A stretch of DNA of 30,606 nucleotides from JALHVH01 sp964544265 (GTDB taxonomy: Bacteria > Acidobacteriota > Aminicenantia > Aminicenantales > Saccharicenantaceae). The stretch is taken from positions 1 to 30,606 of the forward strand of contig CAZJBD010000010.1 of assembly GCA_964544265.1 (NCBI GenBank), written 5' to 3'. The translations under genes were made by a program, and so were the position numbers. This document shows, one piece after another, positions 15,572-23,869 of the stretch (its first letter is position 1; the number at the start of each line of letters is the position of its first letter). The notes below the pieces were generated by a model. It saw only the letters and a program-made list of their open reading frames with translations, was not told the origin of the DNA and did no database searches.

Positions 15572-16468
15572 ATGGCGAGCTATTATATCGGGACGGCCGG
15601 CTGGAGCTATGAGGATTGGGAAGGCATCGTCTATCCTCCCCGCAAAGCGCACGGTTTTCATCCTCTCCCTTTTCTCGCGGGGTACATCAATATCGTCGAG
15701 ATCAACAGCACGTTCTACCGTCCGGCCCCGGCCTATATGGCGGTTGCCTGGCTCAGGAAGGTCGAAGGATTCCCAGACTTCTTGTTCTCTGTCAAGCTCC
15801 ACCAGATCTTCACCCACAAACGGGAGGATTACCAACAAAAAGATGTCGACGATTTCCGGAAGGGGATCGACCCTCTCCAATTGAAACAACGGCTGGCCGC
15901 CGTCCTGCTCCAATTTCCCTGGTCGTATCTCAACGTTCCTGAAAACATGGATTATCTGGCCGGTCTTTTCTCCCTGTTCGCGGATTATCCCCTGGCCCTT
16001 GAAGTCCGCCATTCTTCTTGGGAAACTCCCGAGTTCTTCAAGCTCCTTGAGGAGAACAAGGTCGCTTTCTGTAATATCGATCAACCCCTGTTCAAAAACT
16101 CCATCAAGCCTTCCGCAGTGAGCACGAATCCCGATTTCGCCTATGTCCGGTTCCATGGCCGGAATTATAAGGACTGGTTCCGCGAGGGGGCCGGCCGCGA
16201 CGACCGTTATAATTATTTATATACCAAGGATGAACTCCAGGAGTGGATTGACCGCATCAAGCAGCTTGGGCAAAAGAGCGGCAAGGTCTACGTCATCACG
16301 AACAACCATTACCGCGGCCAGGCCATGGCCAACGCCCTTCAGATCAAGAACATGATCACCGGAGAGAAACTCGACATCCCCAAACTCCTCGTCGAGCAAT
16401 ACCCGGTTCTCCAGGAGATCCTCAAAAAAATTAAACGAGGTCAGATGGACCTTTTCAAGGACAAGTAA
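15572..16468 (+). CDS. DUF72 (YecE-like) family protein
   Basis: A 298-residue cytoplasmic TIM-barrel-type protein. YYIGTAGWSYEDWEGIVYP at the N-terminus, VEINSTFYR, LEVRHSSW and YVRFHGR are the standard DUF72 blocks in the right order. The function is unknown across the family. The C-terminus ends in GQMDLFKDK, in which QMDLF resembles the bacterial sliding-clamp-binding pentapeptide QL[SD]LF. The ATG at 15572 follows AAGGAAACG. The stop at 16468 is one base from the lysA start, so the two share a transcript. Confidence 0.9.
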   Translation: MASYYIGTAGWSYEDWEGIVYPPRKAHGFHPLPFLAGYINIVEINSTFYRPAPAYMAVAWLRKVEGFPDFLFSVKLHQIFTHKREDYQQKDVDDFRKGIDPLQLKQRLAAVLLQFPWSYLNVPENMDYLAGLFSLFADYPLALEVRHSSWETPEFFKLLEENKVAFCNIDQPLFKNSIKPSAVSTNPDFAYVRFHGRNYKDWFREGAGRDDRYNYLYTKDELQEWIDRIKQLGQKSGKVYVITNNHYRGQAMANALQIKNMITGEKLDIPKLLVEQYPVLQEILKKIKRGQMDLFKDK

Positions 16469-16469
16469 C

Positions 16470-17714
16470 ATGACCTGGTGGGAAAACGATTTTTTAAGCA
16501 TTAGAAACAACAGGGTCTTCCTGGCCGGAGTCGAAGCATCGGTGCTCGCGGAAAAACATGGGACCCCGATCTACGTCTACAGCAAGGCCGCCATTATCGC
16601 CAGATTCAGGACGCTCCGGGGACTTTTGGACGAACATACGTCCCTGGAGTCCAGGATCTGTTATGCGATGAAGGCCAATCCGCATCCGGGCATCCTGAAG
16701 ATGCTGAAGGACGAAGGCGCCTGGATTGACGCGGTCTCCCCGAACGAGGTGAAGACCGCTATGAAAGCCGGTTTCCCTGCCTCGAGGATCCTCTACACTG
16801 GGACAAGCGTCGGCACGGCCGATCTGGAAACTGTCTTCGGCATCGAGGGACTGACGGTCAATATCGACGCGGCCGAGCAGCTCGAACTCATGCGCGAGGT
16901 TCGGGAGCGATCATTCCCGGGGAAGAAGATACGCGTTTCCGTTCGCTGGAATCCGGGCCGGGGAAGCGGCTTCAGTCCCAAGGCCGTCACGGCTGGCGAG
17001 CGAGCGTCCGATGGGACGCCAATTAAGTTCGGGGTTGAAGAGAAGAAGGTGAAGGACGTGTTCATACGAGCCCGGGAAGCTGGTTTCTCCCCTGTCGGCC
17101 TTCATCAACACCTCGGCTCGGGCTGGGTCCGGGAGGACTTCCCTTCCGTCCGTCGGGCCGTAGACAGGATCGTTCGTAAAGCGAAGGAACTGGAAAGCCT
17201 GGGATTCGACCTGGAGTTTCTGGACTTTGGGGGCGGCTTTGGACCGAAATACTTCCGAAACCAGGGCCTTTTCCCTGCCCCCGATTACATCAGATATGTT
17301 TGCGAAACTGTTCGGGAGGGCGGTCTGAGGATCAAGGCCGTGGCCTTCGAGCCGGGGAGATTTCTTGTCAGCGAAGCCGGGGCCCTTCTCCTCCGCGTCG
17401 AGTACGTCAAGGAGAGCTACGGAAACATCTTCGCCTGCGTCAATGGGGGAACCTTCAACACGGTGCCCCGGCCAGCCATTTACATGCAGGCCCGGCACGA
17501 GATCGTCAACTGCCTTGAGGTCGATGGTCCCGCTCAGGCGAAGGTCACGGTTGCGGGACATCTCTGCGAGACGGGAGACGTCTTCGGCAAGGAGCGTCTC
17601 ATGCCTTTGCCTCGGAAGGGCGGGCTCCTGGCCGTGCTCTGCGCCGGCGGCTACTGCAGGAGCATGGCCTCGAACTACAACCTATGGGAGATCCCAAAAG
17701 AAATCCTGATTTAG
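16470..17714 (+). CDS. lysA: Diaminopimelate decarboxylase
   Basis: A 414-residue fold-type III PLP enzyme making L-lysine from meso-diaminopimelate. The PLP Lys is K68 in CYAMKANPHPGIL. HQHLGSGW, FGGGFGPKYF (G254-G256, phosphate binding) and FEPGRFLV follow. GHLCETGDVFGKE holds the Cys366-Glu pair that contributes to the partner active site in the dimer and favours LysA over arginine or ornithine decarboxylases. CAGGYCRSMASNYN matches the C-terminal GAYG.SM.SNYN block. Length is typical. The gene starts one base after the DUF72 stop and has only a weak ribosome binding site (AGGACAAG), so translation is probably coupled. No other lysine gene is in view. Confidence 0.88.
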   Translation: MTWWENDFLSIRNNRVFLAGVEASVLAEKHGTPIYVYSKAAIIARFRTLRGLLDEHTSLESRICYAMKANPHPGILKMLKDEGAWIDAVSPNEVKTAMKAGFPASRILYTGTSVGTADLETVFGIEGLTVNIDAAEQLELMREVRERSFPGKKIRVSVRWNPGRGSGFSPKAVTAGERASDGTPIKFGVEEKKVKDVFIRAREAGFSPVGLHQHLGSGWVREDFPSVRRAVDRIVRKAKELESLGFDLEFLDFGGGFGPKYFRNQGLFPAPDYIRYVCETVREGGLRIKAVAFEPGRFLVSEAGALLLRVEYVKESYGNIFACVNGGTFNTVPRPAIYMQARHEIVNCLEVDGPAQAKVTVAGHLCETGDVFGKERLMPLPRKGGLLAVLCAGGYCRSMASNYNLWEIPKEILI

Positions 17715-17794
17715 CTTCCCGGAACCGCAAGCTTTAACCAGCGTCCTGAGAATGAGGGATGAAATGAAATGGATGAAATAAAAAAGGGGAGCGA

Positions 17795-18754
17795 ATGCCA
17801 GACGATAATAGAAAATTCGCAAAAAAACTTGGTTTGTTCATGAGATATCCGGTCATGATCCCAGCCCTCATGTTTTTCTGCCTGCCGCCCATTCCCGGCC
17901 AGAACAAGGTCGAAAATGTGCCTATCGAGGAGGCGGCCTGGAGAGCGGCAAGAGACCGGGAGATGCGTTCTAAGGAAAGCTGGTTGACGATCGCCGGACT
18001 CTTCTGGCTCGAAGAAGGCGATAATGAGTTCGGGGCATCGTCCTCGAGCCTGGTCAGACTCCCGCCCGGCTCAGCTCCCTCAATTGGCGGGAAGTTCATT
18101 AAAAAGGGCGCAAAAATTACCGTCGAAGCGGCCTCGGGAGTCGAGCTCTTTTGCGGCGGGAAGCGGATCTCCCGGATGGAAATCAGGGCCGGCGATTCAA
18201 CCAGCCCGGATACTCTGGCCCTGGACGATTTCAGGATGTGGGTCATCCGGCGAGGAGACCGTTATGCCGTCCGCCTCCGAGATCTCAACGCGCCGGCCAT
18301 CAAAGAATACGCGGGTTTAGACTATTTTCCACCTACCGCGGCATTCCGGATCGAGGCCAGCTTCGTCCCCTACTCCGCGCCTCAGAGCGTTAAAGTCGAA
18401 GCAAAAATCGTTAAACGGTCTGAGATGGTCTCTCCCGGGACCGTGAAATTTTCCTTGCAGGGAAGGGAATTCGAATTCATCGCTTTCGATGACGAAGAGC
18501 GCAAAACCTATTTCCTCGTCTTCGGGGACGAGACCAACGGGCAAGAAACCTATGACGGAGGACGCTTCCTGGACTTCCATGTCGATGCCGACAATCGAAC
18601 GGTCCTGAACTTCAACCGCTCCTATAATCCTCCCTGCGCCTTCACGGCTTTCGCGACCTGCCCCCTTCCCCCGCTCCAGAACCATTTTCCATTCCGGCTG
18701 GAGGCTGGAGAGAAAAAATATATCTATCCGGCCGGCCAAGGAGGCATGCCATGA
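17795..18754 (+). CDS. DUF1684 domain protein, probably exported
   Basis: A 319-residue protein with a hydrophobic segment (about residues 18-34) ending in a CLPPIPG stretch that suggests a signal peptide. The body is a full DUF1684 domain: ESWLTIAGLFWLEEGDNEFG at its start, then FFLVFGDET-type strands, GGRFLDF, and the highly characteristic FNRSYNPPCAFT with ATCPLPP near the C-terminus. The function of the family is unknown; the conserved NPPCAF and CPLPP blocks suggest a ligand or catalytic pocket. The ATG at 17795 is preceded by GGGGAG at 17787-17792. Its last codons contain AAGGAGG, which serves as the ribosome binding site for the overlapping acetyltransferase stump. Confidence 0.85.
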   Translation: MPDDNRKFAKKLGLFMRYPVMIPALMFFCLPPIPGQNKVENVPIEEAAWRAARDREMRSKESWLTIAGLFWLEEGDNEFGASSSSLVRLPPGSAPSIGGKFIKKGAKITVEAASGVELFCGGKRISRMEIRAGDSTSPDTLALDDFRMWVIRRGDRYAVRLRDLNAPAIKEYAGLDYFPPTAAFRIEASFVPYSAPQSVKVEAKIVKRSEMVSPGTVKFSLQGREFEFIAFDDEERKTYFLVFGDETNGQETYDGGRFLDFHVDADNRTVLNFNRSYNPPCAFTAFATCPLPPLQNHFPFRLEAGEKKYIYPAGQGGMP

Positions 18755-18864
18755 AGGTCATCGATCTATCCGAGGAAAATAAAGACCTTTATTTCGCCTG
18801 CCTGGAGGACCGGCCCGCCGCCGTCGTTCAAGAAGATCCGAAAAAAGATCGCCCTGCAGGTTAA
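18751..18864 (+). pseudogene. 5' remnant of a GNAT-type acetyltransferase gene
   Basis: A 37-codon reading frame starting at ATG 18751 inside the DUF1684 stop (ATGA overlap), with a strong AAGGAGG just upstream. The first 20 residues (MKVIDLSEENKDLYFACLED) resemble the N-terminus of a group of GNAT acetyltransferases that I recall as continuing with a WS..MKEAG segment. Here the match stops abruptly, the next 17 residues are unrelated, and a stop follows. No downstream part of the domain is found before the convergent hicB gene at 18873. It looks like a truncated gene that keeps its translation signals. Confidence 0.5.
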
Positions 18865-18872
18865 GAAAACTT

Positions 18873-19097
18873 TTAAACGGTGACCTCAAGCCGGGTGAAA
18901 CTGACCGGCTCGGGCTGGGGGACGCCTTCGTTATCGCCCATTCTATCTTCGATGTGATCCCGGATGGCCGTCCGGATGGCGCGCATGACTTCGCCGCGGC
19001 TCCTTCCCGTCGCATAGCACCCCGGAAGGGCCGGGCAAGATGCATAAAATCCCCCCGATTCCCTTTCTACGACGACCGAAAACATGTATCTTTTCAT
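18873..19097 (-). CDS. HicB-like single-domain antitoxin-type protein
   Basis: A 74-residue protein with the RNase-H-like HicB fold signature: YMFSVVVERESGGFYASCPALPGCYATG, then SRGEVMRAIRTAIRDHIEDRM. It lacks the C-terminal DNA-binding domain found in longer HicB proteins, and no hicA toxin gene (a roughly 60-residue dsRBD-like protein) lies beside it. The ATG at 19097 follows GGAGGTCCATCG, a strong ribosome binding site. The gene starts 40 bases after the dnaE stop in the same direction, so it is probably the last gene of the lexA operon. Solitary HicB-domain proteins are common and not always antitoxins. Confidence 0.82.
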   Translation of the reverse strand: MKRYMFSVVVERESGGFYASCPALPGCYATGRSRGEVMRAIRTAIRDHIEDRMGDNEGVPQPEPVSFTRLEVTV

Positions 19098-19137
19098 CGA
19101 TGGACCTCCACGACGTTTTCGCCCTTCTTTCCCTTCA

Positions 19138-21984
19138 TTAAAACTCCTTCAGGAACGTGCAATTGAGGATCTTTACGGGGTTGCCGCCGTTTCGGATCTC
19201 TCCTCTCAGGCAGCAGATCGGCGGCTTGCCGGAACTCAGGCACTTCGTCTCCCCCACACCCTCGAGGAGCCCCGTCTCATCCTCGAACAGGTAGAAATAC
19301 CGGCTCCCCCCTTTGATCGGAATCCGCCGGGCGTCCACGACGCGCACGACCAGCTCGACCAGGTTGCCCACCTGACTCTTGAGATCCCGGATCCGAAGCG
19401 GCGGCCGCTTCCCTTCGTAGAGGTCGAGCGGATCGCCCGCGGGACTAAATCCGAGCGAGTCGATGAGCATCCGCGCCTTCTCCCCCTCGCCGATGTCCGC
19501 CACCTGCTCCATGTCCTCGAGTCCCCGAAAGTAGCGGAGGACTTGCCGTGTCCGCCGCGGCTCGAGCGAGTCAAAGACTCCGGCCCGGATGAGTGCCAGG
19601 AGCTCGCTCTTCGAAAGGCTCACCCGCTCGAGAAAGTAGGCGATCGACCCGAACGTCCCTCCCTCCGCCCTCTCCTCGAGGATCTTTCCTACGGTTTTCG
19701 CCGCCAGCCTCTTGATGGACGAGAACCCGACGCGGATCGCCCCGTCCTCCACCTCAAACCCCTGTCCGCTCCTGTTCGCATCCGGGCCGAGAATCCGGAT
19801 TCCCTGCCGTTTGGCCTCCTCGACGTATTCCTCGGGGTCGTAATAGCCGCCGCCCGCATTGAGCACGGCCGCAAGGTAAGGCACCGCGTGATGCGTCTTG
19901 AGATAAACGGCCTGGTAGGCCATATTGGCATATGAGGCGCTGTGGGCTTTGTTGAAGGCGTAGGATGAGAACTTCTCCATGGTCTGCCAGAGCTTCTCGA
20001 CCTCCCCGGCCGTGTAACCGCGCTCCTTCGATTCCCGGACGAAGCGCTCCCGAAGGGCCGGGTCGCCCCCTTTCTTCTTGAGGCTCCGGCGAAGGAGATC
20101 GCCCTCCTCGGGAGGCATCCCGGCCACGCGTTCGGCGATCTGCATGACCTGCTCTTCATAAAGCAGGATGCCGCCCGTCTCGGGAAGGATCTTTTCGAGG
20201 AACGGATCTCGCGACGCGACCCTCCCCTCGCGGCCACGGAGGAGAGCCTCCTTCATCCCGCTTTCGGTCGGGCCGGGCCGGACGACGGCCAGGGCCTGGG
20301 TGAGCTCATAGATGGTCCGCGGCTTCATCCGGCGCAGGACATTCATCATGGCCGGGCTCTCCACCTGGAAGCAGCCGATTGTCCGCGCTTCGCCGAGTAT
20401 CCTGTAGACCGCGGCATCGCCGGCTGGGATTCCCCGGAGGCCGAGCTTTGTCTTCGTCTCCGAGATCGCGGCCAGCCCCCTTACCGAGAGGAGGTCGAGC
20501 TTGATGAGGCGAAGGTCCTCGACGACGTCCTTGTCGAAGTGGCACATCAAAAGCCCCTTGGCCGATTTCTCGAGCGGCAGGTAGCGTTCGACCGGCGCGG
20601 GCGTGAGGATGACCCCGCCCACGTGGAGCGAGATTTCGGCGTAGACGTGGTCCAGCTCGGCGGCCAGCTTCCAGATATCGAGGCAACCCGAGGCGGGCGC
20701 GTCCCTCCTCAGAAAATCGGGCTCCGCGAAGAACGGGACGCGGTTCGTCATGGAGCGAGCTTCGTCCGGCGGGAGGCCGAAGGCTCGGGCGGTCTCATAG
20801 AGGGCGGAGCGGGCGCCGAAGTCCTTCAGGCTGCAGACGAAGGCCGCCCCCGTCCCGCCTCGGCCGTAGCGTTCGAGGACGTAGGTCAGGACTTCGTCCC
20901 GGCGCCGCGAGTCGAAGTCAATGTCGATATCGGGCGGGTCGGGCCGACCCTTGTTCAGAAAACGCTCGAAATAGAGGTCGAATTCGATAGGGCTGACGTG
21001 GGAGACGCCGAGGAGATAGGCCAGGTAGGACGAGGCGCCGGAGCCGCGCAGGTTGTGGAGAATGCCGCGGCGCCGGGCGAACTCGACGACGTCGTGGACG
21101 ATGAGCAAGTACGGCCCGAAACCGGAGCTCTCGACGGCGGCAAGCTCGCGGCGGGCACGCTGGCGTTCCTTCCAGGAGAGATCCCCGGCCCCGGTCAGCC
21201 GGGCCATGACCGTCTCGCGCAGGGTTTTGGGGAAAATATCCGCGGGAAGGTGGGGCACGATATCCTCGAAGACAAAGGCGCATCTCTCGGCAACCTCGAA
21301 CGTGCGCTGGAGGGCCTCCTTCGCTTCCGCGCCGAACTGCCGGACGGCCAAAGCCTCTTGGTCCGGGCCGAAGAACCCCATCTTGGGGGCGAGCTTTTCG
21401 CGTTCCGGAGGAAAAGGGACCTTCTTCTCTATGGCCTGAAGGAGGATGAGCCGCTCCGGGCTCCTGGTAAACTTGAGCGGGTTGGCCCAGACGAGAGGCA
21501 GCCCGGACGAGCGGGCCTGGGCGGATGCGGTCCGGAAGTTCGAGAAGTCAACGCCTATGTAGAGGTCGCCGGAGGCACGCAGGAGTTCGGACAGGCCATC
21601 TGAAACGCTCCTCCCGACGGCGCCGCCCCCGTCATTTGCCCCCGTTCCGCTTCCTCCGGGAATGTCGAGCGCAACCAGTCCGTCAGCAGAGCGGACCTCC
21701 TTCCGGTTGAAGGCCTCCATGAGGTTCCAGTAACCCTCCCGGCTCTTCACCAAAAACAAGAATCGTCTTCCCCTGATCTCAAGTTCACAGCCGAAAATTG
21801 GCTTGATCCCCGCTCCGGTCGCGGCTGCCTTCCAATGGCCCCAGCCGTAGAAATTGCCGATATCCGTGAGGGCGGCTGCCGGGAGACCTCTCTCCGCGGC
21901 CCAGGACACGGCCTCTGCAACGGTGAGCCCGCCTTTGCCCTTGCTGAAAACCGAATGGATCCGAAGAGGAACGAACATGATCAC
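19138..21984 (-). CDS. Short DnaE-type (error-prone-like) DNA polymerase III alpha subunit
   Basis: A 948-residue C-family polymerase, shorter than DnaE1 (about 1160) and DnaE2 (about 1050). The N-terminal PHP domain (about 1-200) is recognisable from RIHSVFS, ALTDIGNFYGW, KPIFGCELE, but several metal-ligand positions are substituted. The polymerase core has all three catalytic Asp: D352 and D354 in PDIDIDFD and D497 in IKLDLLSVRGL. YAFNKAHSASYA and AVYLKTHH belong to the fingers. A C-terminal OB-fold region (RYFYLFEDETGLLE) follows, with no long tau-binding tail. The start is GTG 21984 or ATG 21978; the latter gives a family-like MFVPLRIHS. It lies five bases after dinB in an operon led by lexA, which argues for a damage-induced translesion role with DinB rather than replication. 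Confidence 0.88.
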   Translation of the reverse strand: MIMFVPLRIHSVFSKGKGGLTVAEAVSWAAERGLPAAALTDIGNFYGWGHWKAAATGAGIKPIFGCELEIRGRRFLFLVKSREGYWNLMEAFNRKEVRSADGLVALDIPGGSGTGANDGGGAVGRSVSDGLSELLRASGDLYIGVDFSNFRTASAQARSSGLPLVWANPLKFTRSPERLILLQAIEKKVPFPPEREKLAPKMGFFGPDQEALAVRQFGAEAKEALQRTFEVAERCAFVFEDIVPHLPADIFPKTLRETVMARLTGAGDLSWKERQRARRELAAVESSGFGPYLLIVHDVVEFARRRGILHNLRGSGASSYLAYLLGVSHVSPIEFDLYFERFLNKGRPDPPDIDIDFDSRRRDEVLTYVLERYGRGGTGAAFVCSLKDFGARSALYETARAFGLPPDEARSMTNRVPFFAEPDFLRRDAPASGCLDIWKLAAELDHVYAEISLHVGGVILTPAPVERYLPLEKSAKGLLMCHFDKDVVEDLRLIKLDLLSVRGLAAISETKTKLGLRGIPAGDAAVYRILGEARTIGCFQVESPAMMNVLRRMKPRTIYELTQALAVVRPGPTESGMKEALLRGREGRVASRDPFLEKILPETGGILLYEEQVMQIAERVAGMPPEEGDLLRRSLKKKGGDPALRERFVRESKERGYTAGEVEKLWQTMEKFSSYAFNKAHSASYANMAYQAVYLKTHHAVPYLAAVLNAGGGYYDPEEYVEEAKRQGIRILGPDANRSGQGFEVEDGAIRVGFSSIKRLAAKTVGKILEERAEGGTFGSIAYFLERVSLSKSELLALIRAGVFDSLEPRRTRQVLRYFRGLEDMEQVADIGEGEKARMLIDSLGFSPAGDPLDLYEGKRPPLRIRDLKSQVGNLVELVVRVVDARRIPIKGGSRYFYLFEDETGLLEGVGETKCLSSGKPPICCLRGEIRNGGNPVKILNCTFLKEF

Positions 21985-21989
21985 ATCGT

Positions 21990-23213
21990 TTATTTCGTCA
22001 GGGAGGCGGTCTTGAGAACAAAGCCCCGCCGCGGCTCGAAGTCGTAGACAGAATCGAGCATCCTCTCCCGTACGGTAAGCAGGGAGCCGAAGCCATACTT
22101 GTTGCGCACCCGGTCGAGCGCCTGCCCCAGCCGTTCCTGGCGCTCGGAGTAGGACTCGAAGAGGGCGAGCGGTCGCGATTTGACAAGCTCCGCGGCCTTA
22201 ACGCCGACGAGCCGGAGGGCCAGGCGCGACGAGGTGAAGAGCTCCCGGAAAAGCTCCTCCGCGATCTTGTAAATCTTCCCCATCTCCTGCAGGGGCATGA
22301 CGACGAGCCTGCGTTTGATCTCGGTCCGGAAGTCCGAATAACGGGCTTTGACCTCGATGATATGGGCGTAAAGATGGTCCTCGCGCAGAGCCAGTGTCAG
22401 CCGGTCACAGAGGTAGGCCAGGTGGGCCAGGAGGAGGCGCTCGTCCCAGAGGTCCTGGAGAAAGGTCGTCTCGCGGGAGACCGACTTGGGCTGGGAGCGC
22501 GTGACGATGGGCCGGGCGTCGATGCCGCGCGACTGGAGGTAGATCTCCTCGCCGCCCATGCCGAAGAGCGAGCGGAGGGTCGGCCGCGGCAGACCCCAAA
22601 GGTCGCCGATCCTCTGGACGTTGAGCATGCGCAGGACGACCTGGGCCTTGGGCCCGATGCCGGGAAGGTCCGAGATGTCCAGGCCGCGCAGGAAGTCTTC
22701 CTCCCCGCCCGGCGGGACCTCAAAGAACCCGGCCGGCTTGGCCATCCGCGTCGCCAGCTTGGCCATGATCTTATTCGAGGCCGCGCCCACCGAGACCGTG
22801 ATCCCCATTTCCTTTTCCACCCGGCGCTTCATGTCCCGGGCCGTCGCGGTAAACGAAGGATAGAGCGGCCGACAGCGAGTCAGGTCAAGATAGGCCTCAT
22901 CCAGGGAAGCCTCCTCGACGTCGGGCGTGTAGGTATGAAGGACGTGGAAGAACTTCTCGGAGAACGTCTCGTAGACATGGTAGTTGCCGCGGACGAAAGT
23001 CCCCTGCGGGCAGAGCTGGTAGCACTTGCGCAGGGGCATGCCGGAACGGACGCCGTACTTCCGCGCCTCGTAGGAACAGGTCGAGGCCACGCCGCGTTCG
23101 TGAGGCAGGCCGCCGACGATGACCGGTTTGCCCTTGAGCGAGGGGTCGAGCAGGACCTCAACGGCCGCGAAGAACGCGTCGATATCGACATGGACAATGT
23201 AGCGGCCGCTCAT
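21990..23213 (-). CDS. dinB: DNA polymerase IV (Y-family, DinB)
   Basis: A 407-residue translesion polymerase. VHVDIDAFFAAVE holds the first catalytic Asp (D10) and the steric-gate Phe (F15); EASLDEAYLD holds D105 and E106. GAASNKIMAKLATRMAKPAG and LPGIGPK (helix-hairpin-helix) follow, then the little-finger domain from about residue 235. The active site is complete, so this is a working polymerase rather than an inactive ImuB-type protein. Near the C-terminus SRPLALFES sits where related polymerases carry a QLxLF clamp-binding motif, and so may be a degenerate clamp contact. The ATG at 23213 is 22 bases after the lexA stop; its ribosome binding site is weak (AAGG at a long distance). It is expected to be under LexA control through the operon promoter. 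Confidence 0.93.
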   Translation of the reverse strand: MSGRYIVHVDIDAFFAAVEVLLDPSLKGKPVIVGGLPHERGVASTCSYEARKYGVRSGMPLRKCYQLCPQGTFVRGNYHVYETFSEKFFHVLHTYTPDVEEASLDEAYLDLTRCRPLYPSFTATARDMKRRVEKEMGITVSVGAASNKIMAKLATRMAKPAGFFEVPPGGEEDFLRGLDISDLPGIGPKAQVVLRMLNVQRIGDLWGLPRPTLRSLFGMGGEEIYLQSRGIDARPIVTRSQPKSVSRETTFLQDLWDERLLLAHLAYLCDRLTLALREDHLYAHIIEVKARYSDFRTEIKRRLVVMPLQEMGKIYKIAEELFRELFTSSRLALRLVGVKAAELVKSRPLALFESYSERQERLGQALDRVRNKYGFGSLLTVRERMLDSVYDFEPRRGFVLKTASLTK

Positions 23214-23235
23214 GCAGGGTGCTGCCTTCTTCCAT

Positions 23236-23853
23236 TCAATACTTTCTCAGCACTCCGATGACCCGGCCGAGAACCTTTCCTCCGCCGACCTCGATGGACT
23301 GGAAGGCCGGATTTTCGGGCACGAGGAAGACCTTGCCGTCCTCCTTCCGCAGCCTCTTCAACGTCACCGAGCCGTCCTCGAGGAGGGCCACGACCATCTC
23401 GCCCGAATTCACGGCATCGGTCCGTTCCAGGAGCACATGGTCTCCGTCGTCGATGTAGGCGTCGATCATGCTCTTGCCGGCGACCCGGATGAGGAAAACG
23501 TTACCGCGTTTCTTACCCACCATCCAGGCCGGGATGTCCATCGCCTCGCCCGAGACATCGAACGACTCTCGAGGCGAGCCCGCCGGGACAAGGCCAGCCA
23601 GCGGCACCCGGACCTGGTTTTCCCCTGCTGTCGGGAGCCCGGCCAGGCGCAGCCCCCCGCCCTCGCGCCTGAGGTAGCCCTTTCGCTCCAGGCTCACCAT
23701 GTGCTTGAAGGCGGCCGACGGGTTGGGGATGCCGAGGAGGCCGGCCAGCTCCCGGACCGTCGGCGCGAACCCGTGCTCCAGGACGAAACCCTCGATGGCC
23801 TTGAGGACTCCGCCCTGCCTTTTGGTCAGTTCTTTTCGTATCCTGTTTACCAT
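23236..23853 (-). CDS. lexA: LexA-type SOS repressor
   Basis: A 205-residue repressor. Residues 1-65 are a winged helix with APTVRELAGLLGI and SAAFKHMVSLERKGYL as the recognition part. The auto-cleavage site is A91-G92 in LVPAGSP. The Ser-Lys dyad is S128 in AGKSMIDA and K166 in VTLKRL, at the normal spacing, so RecA-stimulated self-cleavage should work. I chose the ATG at 23853 because AAAGGTG precedes it at six bases; a GTG nine bases upstream lacks a ribosome binding site. It is the first gene of an operon with dinB, dnaE and hicB. The recognition helix differs from the Escherichia coli type, so the operator is probably not CTGT-N8-ACAG. Confidence 0.93.
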   Translation of the reverse strand: MVNRIRKELTKRQGGVLKAIEGFVLEHGFAPTVRELAGLLGIPNPSAAFKHMVSLERKGYLRREGGGLRLAGLPTAGENQVRVPLAGLVPAGSPRESFDVSGEAMDIPAWMVGKKRGNVFLIRVAGKSMIDAYIDDGDHVLLERTDAVNSGEMVVALLEDGSVTLKRLRKEDGKVFLVPENPAFQSIEVGGGKVLGRVIGVLRKY

Positions 23854-23869
23854 TTTGTTCACCTTTTAT

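Noticed and set aside
18755..19137. Complete HicAB toxin-antitoxin pair
   Set aside because: Only the HicB-like frame is present; the flanking stretches are too short and lack a HicA-like frame.
20539..21603. Plus-strand 354-codon frame inside dnaE
   Set aside because: Composition artefact of GC-rich coding DNA; the opposite strand has unmistakable polymerase motifs.
22362..23261. Plus-strand 299-codon frame inside dinB
   Set aside because: Antisense to a complete Y-family polymerase and without recognisable domains.
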